Shown here one piece after another: positions 1 through 8,547 of a DNA stretch of 64,000 nucleotides. The translations under genes and the position numbers were made by a program. The DNA lies in contig OW204004.1 in the NCBI GenBank assembly GCA_934047225.1, positions 7,630,401 to 7,694,400 of the forward strand, read 5' to 3'. The notes under the pieces are model-generated. The model saw only the letters and a program-made list of their open reading frames with translations. It searched no databases and was not told where the DNA came from. The stretch is from Ypsolopha sequella. Lineage: Eukaryota > Arthropoda > Insecta > Lepidoptera > Ypsolophidae. Positions within the stretch are counted from its first letter, which is position 1, and each line of letters begins with the position of its first letter.

Positions 1-14
1 AGATGGCACTACTA

Positions 15-876
15 GAGGTTCTCTTGACATGGACCCTTCGGCAAGTGACCGAAGCATGAAACTTGGTACAGATGTAGCCTAGGTCAAAATGAGCAGATTT
101 AGGCCTGGCCCCAGCAGTCCCGGACTTAATGTGGGGGGGGGCAGAGGGGGGAAGTAAGCTCCCGCCGCTTTGTAAACAAATAATGCTAACGCGTCGCAAT
201 TTCCTATTAGGGCGTATTTGGTATCATTTTCGTATAAATTAAGGATGAGGAATTCGAATATAATTTTTTCATAATGCCTTTCCATACAAAAAAAAACGAA
301 ATTTTAGCAAAAAACTGTAAATGCCGGAAAACTATTTTCTCTTCAAGCAGACGTTATGCAAAGAATAGTTACTTTTTAAGATTAAAAAAAATAGCTATAG
401 AGAGCCTCGTTATTGTAGTTTATTAAAATATATATATCATATATACTTACTACATAATAAGAACTAAAAAAAAATAAGGCGATGCCTCGCGTTTCTCACT
501 CTGTTACGAACGGCAGTGAGCGAGCAATCCGCACCGTAGACAAAAGATACTAACGCGTCGTGATTTCACACAAACGCGTATTTGCTATCATATTCGTATA
601 AATTAAGGATGCAAAATTCAAATTTTGTTATTTTGTATTGCGTTTCTATAAAAAAAAAAGATTTTGGTGATAAAATGAAAAATACGGTAAACTATTTTCT
701 CTTCAAGCAGATGTTATGTAAATAATAGTTACTATTTAAAGTTAAAATACTTATAGAAAGCCTAGTTATTGTAGTTTATGAAAATATAGATATCATAAGA
801 TATACTTACTTCACAAAAATAACCAGAAAAAAACAATAAAACGCCTCGCGTTTCTCATTTTACTACGACCGGCAGG
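15..876 (+). repeat. Left terminal inverted repeat
   Basis: This arm is the reverse complement of 5530-6411 with only scattered differences, including a poly-G run near 130-140 mirrored by a poly-C run near 6270-6282. It contains more than two tandem sub-units of roughly 355-365 bp: the block GCGTATTTG recurs at 212, 576 and 929. Each is followed by a run like ATAAATTAAGGATG and then CTCTTCAAGCAG. The third, partial unit (about 877-1010) continues past the paired part of the arm. Open frames in the arm are by-products of the repeat. Confidence 0.85.
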
Positions 877-1024
877 GAGCTAGCAATCCGCTCCGTAAAC
901 AAAAAATACTAACGCATCTCACACAAGGGCGTATTTGTTACCATTTTTGTCTAAATTAATGATGTGAAATTCATATTTGAAGTTTTCGTAATACCTTTTG
1001 ATACAAAAAAAATTACAAAACAAG

Positions 1025-1388
1025 CTAGTGTTGTCCACTGCACAGATACAACTCAGTGCAGTTCTGCCCTTGTTTTTTATAACTACATCTGTTACCGCAT
1101 TGCTGTTTGCACTTGCATCGTACTAGCTCTAAACAAGCTCTCGCAGCAACAAGTGCAGTTGTCCAGTGTGGCATCCAGACATTTCCATGTTTCATCCATC
1201 CCCAGTCTTCAGGACTGGGTAGATTTTGTTGAGCTGCTGTTTGCCCCCACACAAACACTCCTTGGTATACAGCTCTTTTCAAGTGCTGGTGGAGAGCATC
1301 TTCGGTTGGTGGGATGTACTCCAACTGACGATCTTTTTTGGTAAACAAATGTTTTCTAAATTCGTTTACTTTTTCAGATTGGCTGGAT
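1025..1388 (-). pseudogene. Academ-like transposase, C-terminal Cys-rich exon
   Basis: After a 93 bp intron (1481-1389, GT...TTTTAG) the frame continues SSQSEKVNEFRKHLF, then LEYIPPTEDALHQHLKRA, VYQGVFVWGQ, PSPEDWGWMKHGNVW and ACLELVRCKCKQQCGNRC, and stops at TAG (1027-1025). The end has CxCxxxCxxxC then NCxxxxLC spacing, a likely zinc-binding tail. This exon is open throughout and joins to the previous one in frame across the intron, with an AG|A Arg codon split by it. That is direct evidence that the element gene is spliced. Confidence 0.66.
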
Positions 1389-1481
1389 CTAAAATTAAAG
1401 ATGTGAGCGCTTGTTATTGTATATTTATGCAAACACAAGTGCTAATTACTAAAAATTCTGAAAGATCAAAATTATATTTAC

Positions 1482-1705
1482 CTATCGTACATAGTCACCA
1501 CATACTTTTGTATAATAGAATCAGCATGATCATCTATTTCTCCAGTCAACATCAGCGCTTGAAAAGTACTTGTCACCTCCGGGTAAGCTTTCCAAGCGTC
1601 GAAAGCAGTCTTTTTGCCTCTCTCATGGAACGCAGAAACAGTATCGCATCCGGAAAATGCGTGGACCAAGGGGAGCTCTTGTTCTACAAAGCTTGTTGGC
1701 TGGTC
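1482..1705 (-). pseudogene. Academ-like transposase, GCD-motif exon
   Basis: Encodes FVEQELPLVHAFSGCDTV, then FHERGKKTAFDAWKAYPEVT and IIQKYVVTMYDR. GCDTV followed by GKK resembles the GCDY...GIGPK region of FEN1/XPG enzymes, where the Asp (here 1645-1643) binds metal. It is separated from the preceding exon by only 28 bp, GT at 1733 and AG at 1706, too short for a normal insect intron, so this may be a shrunken intron or an indel. The 3' edge is a canonical donor, AG|GTAAAT, at 1482/1481. Confidence 0.65.
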
Positions 1706-1733
1706 CTACAAAAAATACTTAATAAAATATAAC

Positions 1734-2340
1734 CTAATGCGGATGTGATCGCGTGACAAGAGAGAAACTGATGTTTTTTTCCAGTTCCAAGGTGTACATA
1801 AAGCTTCTCCAGCTGAGGATATTTGGATACACAGGATACCGCCAAAACCAATACATCAGTGCTACAGCATCGGCGACGTGAACCATAATCAGCGTGTCAG
1901 CTTCTTCGTGGTTACACGGCTGCAAAATAGGTTTAGCTCGGTCTTTGTTGCTAAGCACAATGTCACCATCTGTTATGTTCAGTTCTTTGGTCTCTGGTAT
2001 TTCCATGTTGTCGCAACGAACGCTGAGCAAATGGAACAGCTCTTCTTTACTAGCTCCATCTCGAAGAAAGTTAGCCCAACTCTTGGGAATTTTGGTGCTT
2101 GGGGTCACCCGTGTACGATCGCCAGTGCCACGTTTTTGTCGTGTTATATTTTTTAAGGCTGTTGTCGTCATATTTATCCCAAACGACGTCTAGCCGTGTT
2201 GAGTTAGACAGCTCTCTCTGTAAAAAGGGAACAAAAACTGTGTCTGCATATTCACCGAAGGTTTTTGATTGACCAGGGTTTAACATGTGAACAATAGCAG
2301 ATCCATCCAAAATTTTTGTCGAAACCTGTGAATCATTCAT
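1734..2340 (-). pseudogene. Academ-like transposase, nuclease core exon (frameshifted)
   Basis: This segment encodes ILDGSAIVHMLNPG, with the Asp at 2307-2305, then FGEYADTVFVPFLQ and LDVVWDKYDDNSLK. An extra A in the run near 2150 shifts the frame, and coding resumes as TRQKRGTGDRTRV, PKSWANFLRDG, KEELFHLLS and HEEADT (HEEAD at 1910-1896). A deletion then removes about a dozen family residues, and a third frame reads TDVLVLAV (from 1860), YVHLGTGKKHQFLSCHAIT. The order Asp, Glu-Glu-x-Asp, Asp parallels the metal-binding acids of FEN1/XPG nucleases (inference). The exon is cut off upstream by the LINE insertion at 2341. Confidence 0.65.
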
Positions 2341-3459
2341 ACCCCTGTGTTTGCATGTTTTTTAGATCTCTCTAAAGCATTTGATCTCGTATCGTATGAT
2401 GTGTTATGGGACAAACTAAGAAGAGAGACCACTGTACCATATGAGATAATATGTCTGTTTAAACATTGGTATAACAACCAGAGAAACAAAGTTAAATGGG
2501 GAGGAGCCTTCTCAGATGAATATGGGTTGGAATGCGGGGTGAGGCAGGGAGGGCTGTCCTCTCCCCGTCTTTTTAACCTGTATATCAATAAGCTGCTCGA
2601 TGAGCTCAGCGGCACCAGCATCGGCTGTCATGTGGACGGAGTTAGCGTCAATAACATAAGCTACGCTGATGATATGGTGCTGCTGAGTCCATCGGTCAGC
2701 GCGCTGAGGAGGCTTCTTTCCGTATGTCAGTCGTATGTTGAGGCGCATGGTCTAAAGTATAACGCAAAAAAGAGCGAGTTTTTAATATTTAAGGCAGGGC
2801 CTAAAACATATAAAATTGTGCCTGAAGTCAAGCTCTGCGGTTCCTCGTTGTCCAGGGTCACGCACTTCAAATACTTGGGGCACTGGGTTCGAGAGGACCT
2901 CAGTGATTGTAATGATATAGAGAGGGAGCGCAGGTCGCTGGCTGTCCGATGTAATATGCTTGCCCGCAGATTTGCACGGTGTACGAATCAGGTAAAGGTG
3001 ACGCTCTTCAAAGAATATTGCCAGTCCTTTTACACGTGTAGTCTGTGGGTGGACTACACGCGTCGGGCATATAGCGACCTGCGGGTCCAGTATAATAATG
3101 CTTTCAGGATATTGTTGGGGTTGCCGCGATATTGCAGCGCCTCTTTCATGTTCGCGGAAGCACACACAGATGGTTTCGCTGCAATCATGCGTAAGTACTG
3201 TGCGTCGCTGCTCAGTCGAATACGAGCCAGCCCCAATAGTATCCTGAGGGTGTTATCTGATAAGTGGGACTCTCCCCTTTTTAAAAAGTGGATGGAGCTC
3301 CACAATTAATAATTTAATTTGATTGAATTTGATTTAATTTAATTCAATTTTATTTAATTTTATTTGATTTAATTTATACTCGCCTGTTCTCTTACTAACA
3401 CTAGTCCATAAGTTATTTTGTATTACTAACACTTTATGGACCCTGTCTGAAATAAATCA

Positions 3460-3497
<38 letters not shown>
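2341..3497 (+). mobile_element. 5'-truncated non-LTR retrotransposon (LINE)
   Basis: A LINE fragment lies opposite to the surrounding transposase. It starts abruptly inside the reverse transcriptase at TPVFACFLDLSKAFD, directly next to the transposase frame that ends at 2340. It continues to a stop at 3307-3309, a 188 bp 3' UTR with AATAAA at 3451, and an (ATT)n tail at 3461-3497. I see no clear target-site duplication. Short microsatellite tails and severe 5' truncation fit CR1/L2-group LINEs. The clade is uncertain. Confidence 0.8.
2347..3309 (+). pseudogene. LINE reverse transcriptase C-terminal part
   Basis: A 320-codon open frame without its N-terminus. The first Met shown is internal: the reading frame is already open at 2341. 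It carries RT motif A (DLSKAFD, residues 7-13), the RQGG..SP motif (66-73) and the YADD catalytic box (106-109). A thumb and C-terminal region follow, with KYLGHWV, ERERRSLAVRCNMLARR and YNNAFRILLGLPR. The endonuclease and the first half of the RT are missing, so it cannot act alone. The open frame and lack of stops mean the insertion is younger than the decayed transposase around it. Confidence 0.8.
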
Positions 3498-3499
<2 letters not shown>

Positions 3500-3571
3500 A
3501 TTTTACTGTATCGTATTGTAATAGTACATTATTTTAAGAGGATCTCGCGTTTAAAAAAATAAACTTTTACC

Positions 3572-3762
3572 TGAGGAGTATTTGCTTCTATAGTTTCGTC
3601 CGAAAGATTTGTAAGGCACTTACTGTTAACGCAACCCTGCGTACAGGATTGTCTCTTGCCTACATACGGACCTGCGCAGATACATTTTTTCTGCTCCTGC
3701 GCAGATTGGTGCGCACCGCCAGTCTGTTGAGCGCAACCAACGCAATCACATTTGTTTACCAA
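3572..3762 (-). pseudogene. Cysteine-rich exon candidate inside the transposon
   Basis: The frame contains eight cysteines in a spaced pattern: CDCVGC, KKCICAG, SCTQGC and SKCLT. It ends at TPQ followed by GTAAAAG, a plausible donor, after which the frame runs into AT-rich sequence. Eight spaced cysteines suggest a zinc-binding module. Academ transposases are described as having a Cys8 finger, but the C-terminal segment at 1025-1388 is also Cys-rich, so which one corresponds is unclear. It sits on the same strand and inside the same TIRs as the nuclease exons. Confidence 0.35.
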
Positions 3763-3814
3763 TTAAAGCTGTAAAAATACCATTGTAGTACCGAAAAGTA
3801 AATCATTTTATAAA

Positions 3815-4063
3815 CTATTCTTCTGGAGTTCTTTCTACGATCCTGCTGATCCTGCTACATAAATCCTGGCCTGGAAGATCTGTTAAATCAAGAGGAATAG
3901 CCGAATCACTTACTAAGGTCTGATTTGGTAGTAGATCGCAAAGAACCAAGAAGTGATAGTGTTGGCGGATAATTTTGATTTTCATGAGCCAAAAAATTGT
4001 CGAGGTCGACAGTTCTGTGTTCACATTTGGCGATATATAATTAACTGAAAAGGTTACAGTCAT
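3815..4063 (-). pseudogene. Unrecognised open frame inside the transposon
   Basis: An 82-codon frame ending in LPGQDLCSRISRIVERTPEE. I do not recognise it. It lies between the middle exon and the Cys-rich fragment on the coding strand of the transposon. It could be an exon of the same transposase in a poorly conserved region, part of a second element gene, or chance. No splice sites convincingly define it. Confidence 0.25.
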
Positions 4064-4161
4064 TTTTAAGACCAGTAATTTTGGTTTGCGTTTTCTTTTC
4101 TGGTTTTACATTTGTATTAAATCATTTACATTTATTTAGTTTAATTGGACCGTGAATGCTT

Positions 4162-4953
4162 TTAATGCCCGACTTCAACCTTTCTTCCCAAAAAGTAAGG
4201 GTTTCTCATTTCTTCAATTGCGTTTACTAATGATCTTACATCTTGGCTGAACCTTTGCTGATAAGCGGGTGTGTCGGAATGGTGAGTGCTGTATTCTTCT
4301 AAGTGTGTATCTTCGATTTCATTTATTTGGTTAATTTTGAGGATTTCACTTTCGTACTGATCTACCATTGCTCCTAACTCTGGTCCAGCAATGAACCATT
4401 TGCGCAGAGCGTCTGGGTTTTCAGTCAGTCCTGTAAAATACGTAATCATAATTATGTTTAGTAGTAGATAGGTAACAGTTACCACATGAATATTTGAAAA
4501 AAGAAATTGACCACCATCTCCTTTCATGAGGGCATTTATTTGCACGTGAGCTTGATCAACTGACATCCCAGAAAATGAATTACCAGTTTTTCTTGCAACA
4601 AATGCACCTCCTTCAAACTTATGTAATATATCTGGATGCATTTCTTTTAAATTTGCGAGGTCTCTGATACGCACAGAAAACCATCTGGCATAATGTACAT
4701 GGTCTAGAGAAAAAAACCAGGGCACAAGTGTTCTCAACGAGTCCAAATATGTGCTGAAGTTTCCTATTCTGGTAGACTTCACGAACTGCAACATTTGTAA
4801 TTCAAGCTGTAGGATCATGTCCCAAAACTTTAATTGTGGTATTTCTTTCAGTTTATTTTCACGCCACTCCTCGAATGCAGTTTCGACCGTTTCATACTTT
4901 TGAAATGCTGTTTTTTGCAATAAATGCAATGCAGCAGCAGTAACCCAGAACAT
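4162..4953 (-). pseudogene. Academ-like transposase, middle exon
   Basis: A 263-codon open frame runs from VTAAALHLLQKTAFQKY through WFFSLDHVHYARW and GNSFSGMSVDQAHVQ to LTENPDALRKWFIAGPE. These are conserved landmarks of the family, in the right order. KGDGG is normally followed almost directly by LTENP. Here about 20 residues (FSNIHVVTVTYLLLNIIMI and neighbours) lie between them and look like a retained intron in frame. The 5' edge lacks a clean AG acceptor before VTAAAL, so the intron between this exon and 5064 has probably mutated. The frame stops after NPYFLGRKVEVGH, where the family has a conserved NPF segment. It is the best preserved part of the element. Confidence 0.62.
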
Positions 4954-5063
4954 ATATGTATGTTATAAGATAAGAAAACATAAATCTTAATTATAGATCT
5001 AGTCATTCAATCGATGGTTGTAGTAGTTATAATTTTATAACTCAGTCCCAGTTAGATACTTAC

Positions 5064-5508
5064 TTGATGCGCGTAACATGAGAAGCCGACAACATAGCTT
5101 CTGATCTTCCTTGTGTAGTAACACTGGCTTGTACCAATGCCTCCGTCCAACCACTCCCAGACAACATTATATTATATAATATTGTAACTGCTTTAAAAGA
5201 GCAAAAAGAGGTTGATTTGCCACAATTATTGGGTTTTGGTCCGGATTCTAAAATTGTATGGCTTTATCGACGACATTCATTGTATGCACCATTACTGCTG
5301 CATTGTGAGATTGTTCTTCAAAGATCGTAAGAAGAGCTACGTTAGTTATATGTCGTTCATTTAAGTTTCTGTCACTCGCGCTGTGAAATGCTGCCCAAGG
5401 TTTACAGTTGTTATCAGACGTTGTACATTCCAACCATTCCCGCTCTTCCGCATAAGGTGAAGCTTCAGGCGATACACTATGCGTACAAATTTCGGTTAGT
5501 GGGCACAC
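5064..5508 (-). pseudogene. Academ-like transposase, N-terminal exon (decayed)
   Basis: The frame from 5508 includes CKPWAAFHS, IFEEQSHNAA and VMVHTMNVVDKAIQF, then hits TAG at 5250-5248. After the stop the same frame continues with NPDQNPIIVANQPLFAL, which is the expected family continuation, so the TAG is a nonsense mutation. Further on, GSGWTEALVQASVTTQGR and ASHVTRI also match the family, but they follow a short frame break around 5170-5190. The segment ends CGCATCAA then GTAAGTAT, a good splice donor at 5063. I recognise this from the general layout of the metazoan family with the later HEEAD and GCDTV motifs. This part has no known catalytic residues. It is non-functional here. Confidence 0.6.
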
Positions 5509-5529
5509 GGACTTTTTAACGTCGATAAA

Positions 5530-6411
5530 ACTGCCGGTCGTAATAAAATGAAAAACGCGAGGCGTTTTATTGTTTTTTTCTGGTTATTTTTGTGAAGTTA
5601 GTATATATTACGAGTATGATGTCTATATTTTCATAAACTACAATAATTAGGCTTTCTATAAGTATTTTAGCTTAAAATAGTAACTATTATTTACATAACA
5701 TCTGCTTGAAGAGAAAATAGTTTACCTTATTTTTCATTTTATCCCCAAAATCTTTTTTTGTATAGAAACGCAATACAAAATAACAAAATTTGAATTTTGC
5801 ATCCTTAATTTATACGAATATGATAGCAAATACGCGTTTGTGTGAAATCACGACGCGTTAGTATCTTTTGTCTACGGAGCGGATTGCTCGCTCACTGCCG
5901 TTCGTAACAGAGTGAGAAACGCGAGGCATCGCCTTATTTTTTTTTAGTTCTTATTGTGTAGTAAGTATATATGATATATATATTTTAATAAACTACAATT
6001 ACGAGGCTCTCTATAGCTATTTTTTTTAATCTTAAAAAGTAACTATTCTTTGCATAACGTCTGCTTGAAGAGAAAATAGTTTTCCGGCATTTACAGTTTT
6101 TTGCTAAAATTTCGTTTTTTTTGTATGGAAAGGCATTATGAAAAAATTATATTTGAATTCCTCATCCTTAATTTATACGAAAATGATACCAAATACGCCC
6201 TAATAGGAAATTGCGACGCGTTAGCATTATTTGTTTACAAAGCGGCGGGAGCTTACTTCCCCCCTCTGCCCCCCCCCCCCCCACATTAAGTCCGGGACTG
6301 CTGGGGCCAGGCCTAAATCTGCTTATTTTGACCTAGGCTACATCTGTACCAAGTTTCATGCTTCGGTCACTTGCCGAAGGGTCCCCATACAAGAGTTGGC
6401 AAGAGAACCTC
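5530..6411 (-). repeat. Right terminal inverted repeat
   Basis: Mirror of 15-876, beginning at TGCCGGTCGTAAT on its inner side and ending at CAAGAGAACCTC. It holds the same roughly 360 bp tandem sub-units in inverted order. Near 6379-6396 it carries about 10 bp absent from the left arm, so the arms are similar but not identical and have drifted or been partly homogenised. Confidence 0.85.
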
Positions 6412-7092
6412 GGGTACACTGTCCTAACTTTAGCAACAGAATCAAGGAGAAAATTTGCACAGATTCCAAACAAACTTAAAACCACTTTGACATTGATTGC
6501 TACGAAACATATTTTATCTATGGTGACATGAACAGCGACATCTTGAGGAAAACTAAGAACTAAGAAAAAAAAAACAACGAGAAAAACGCTAATTGTATTT
6601 TCAAAATAAATTATAACTGGCCCATGTCTCATTGGCTAGTTATAATATATCGCAAAACATATTGCATGGCTTTTACTTTCTTAATATTTGCCTGCACATC
6701 TGTCTATAGATAGATTTCGATAAGCGTTTGTAAAAAGGCTCCATCTGTGACTTTATGTGTCGTAACAATAAAACAAAACGAGCTCTAGGTGTCCATAATT
6801 ATCAAACAGCGAAGAAACTGTTTCATTACCCATTAAAATATGAAAGTACCCATCTCCACATAAAACATTATTAATATTTCGTGTAGGTTCAGTGAACCTT
6901 TATATTCTCTTCAGTGTGTTTTTAATGATACATATTTCTATTCACACTAGCGCCAGCGTTGCAAACGGAAGTATTCTGTATTATAGAGAGCTACGCGGCT
7001 CAGCTATGCCTGTGCCGTACAAATAGAGGAGGTGATTTTTTTTTTCAAGAGTTGGATCTTGATTAACCTATGCACAAGTTTTCGGATTTGAC
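6412..7092. other. Non-coding stretch, nothing recognised
   Basis: AT-rich sequence to the right of the large transposon. I see no coding frame, no TIR pair and no tRNA-like head. The segment 6412-6620 may belong to another dispersed repeat because it starts in GC-balanced sequence, but no second copy is visible in the window. Confidence 0.4.
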
Positions 7093-7720
7093 CTTTATAA
7101 AAATGTAATATATATGTTATAGCCAAAGTAATTATTCTAGATAATATATTATTTATATTATCCAGCCATCATACCTATATTATATAATGTCTACCTAATT
7201 TAGATAAAGTGATTATTGGAGCATAATATCTAGTAATACTTGGATAAAGTAATAAAACACAATACGGGCAAATAAAAGTACAAGAAGCGACTTCAAGTGT
7301 CCGGAATAAATACCAAAGCGTGTGACTAAAATTACTGATTGGGCGAATTTAAAGTATGAAATCTAAAATATTTCACCAAGTTTAAAAGTAGGTGCGACGA
7401 TGAGCGAAGCGAGGGGGAACGTGTTAGGTTTTACATGTAAGATAAAATAAGGAGCCGACTGAAGCGGAGCGGAGCGAGGTGACATCCCATGTTTTATAAC
7501 TTAAAATTAAATTGTCACTAAAATAGAAAATTGTCCGCCTGAGAATTATTACTGTAGCCAATTCCTACTAGCTATTACGAATAATCTCTAGATAAAGTAA
7601 TTAATTTATAACATTATCCACGCAATTTAGCCAATATATAAAATATCCAGCCATTAGTATAATCGCTATTCAATTACTTTGGCTTTAACATATATATTAC
7701 ATTTCATTTTATAAAAATAT
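7093..7720. mobile_element. MITE-like element with 40 bp TIRs
   Basis: The left end, TTTATAAAAATGTAATATAT then TGTTATAGCCAAAGTAATT, is matched in inverted form near 7665-7720 (AATTACTTTGGCTTTAACA then TATATATTACATTTCATTTT). The 628 bp interior has no coding frame. Positions 7391-7480 carry a GC-richer block that recurs at 51291-51380, so either this element or the block is dispersed. Confidence 0.55.
7391..7480 (+). repeat. Dispersed block, copy 1 (GAAGCGGAGCGGAGCGAGG)
   Basis: GGTGCGACGA, GCGAAGCGAGG, TTACATGTAAGATAAAATAAG and GAAGCGGAGCGGAGCGAGG occur in the same order at 51291-51380. The block is purine-rich and shows a self-similar GCGGAGCG pattern. No coding frame. Confidence 0.6.
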
Positions 7721-8399
7721 CTTTATTTGTAGCAGTCACTTGACTCGTGACGCTGGAAAAGGCGTTATAAGATACCAATCTATTTTCCAGCCGGTATATT
7801 ACCATAATACGATTCACTCACTCACTCACTCATTCATCAAGAAATCTCCAGAACTAGAATTTACAAACTTGCATTGTCTAGGACGTTCCTAATACGACGA
7901 AGCACCCAAGTATGTTAATTCTAGTCATAAATATCTGTATATGATATAAGTTAAATCATAAAAACAACTGTTTTTGGTTAATAAATATGTCGAGAATAAC
8001 CAGCAGAGTTATTTGATCTCAAAACATATCTTCTCCAAGATCATTATGTCCAATACGTCAGCTTATTATTTTGATATAGTATTCTATTGTGTCACGTCAT
8101 GAAATATGATCGATCAGAGATTGAAACGCTTCCTTGTTACCTTTTTATATGATGGCACAGTCCAAGTACGAGTCGGACTCGCGCACAAAGGGTTCCACAC
8201 CACCACACAATACGGGTACGGGACTCTAAAAACATTATGGTAATTAATTCCACTTACAGTTATTATTAACTTGACACTGACGATCATTTCAACTCTATGT
8301 ATCTAAAGGGTGTAATTAAGTTGGTCATGAATTACTTCCTAATATAGGCAATTTTCAGTTTTTTTTTTCTATATGTGTGTTACGTCAGCTAGTCAACAG
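7721..8399. other. Non-coding stretch with a short CACT repeat
   Basis: Holds a small (CACT)n run near 7811-7830 and, at about 8163-8205, a fragment of the GAGTCGGACTCGCGCACAAAGGGTTCC family seen complete elsewhere in the window. Nothing else recognised. Confidence 0.4.
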
Positions 8400-8547
8400 G
8401 AAGCGCAACACAACTTAACTTATTTGACAGGACTAACCTTATTTTGAGCGTCCTATCTTTGTCTGTTCGATACAGAAAGAAAAAGACAGAACGGTTAAAT
8501 TAAGTTAAGTCCTGTCAACTAAGTTAAAACGTGTTTACCCGAATCGC
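8400..8547. mobile_element. Palindromic MITE (TTTGACAGGACTAA family), copy 1
   Basis: About 148 bp and largely self-complementary: AACTTATTTGACAGGACTAA near the left end and TTAAGTCCTGTCAACTAAGTT near the right. Related copies lie at 27008-27156 and 40300-40391. The complete copies end in CGATTCGG / CCGAATCG. No coding. Confidence 0.65.

Larger units (their letters stand above)
15..6411 (-). mobile_element. Large TIR DNA transposon, Academ-like, with nested LINE
   Basis: Two inverted arms of about 870 bp enclose minus-strand coding remnants of a nuclease-like transposase. The outer ends share GAGGTTCTCTTG (15-26) and its complement (6400-6411). The encoded motifs match a protein family widespread in cnidarians, fish and arthropods that I associate with Academ transposons (XPG-type nuclease plus a Cys-rich finger). 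The flanks (ACTA on the left, GGGTA on the right) show no obvious target-site duplication, and only 14 bp of left flank is visible. The copy is dead: it has a stop, a frameshift, an internal deletion and a LINE insertion. The superfamily assignment rests on remembered motifs, not on a search. Confidence 0.66.

Noticed and set aside
79..285. Open frame in the left arm, repeated at 6101-6289
   Set aside because: Same frame in both inverted arms, running into poly-proline from the C-run. It is a by-product of the arms.
964..1732. Plus-strand open frames of 126 and 168 codons
   Set aside because: They lie opposite the transposase exons, whose family motifs are on the minus strand. The plus frames show no family signature.
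2512..3305. Minus-strand frames opposite the LINE
   Set aside because: The plus strand carries RT motifs including YADD. The minus frames are shadows.
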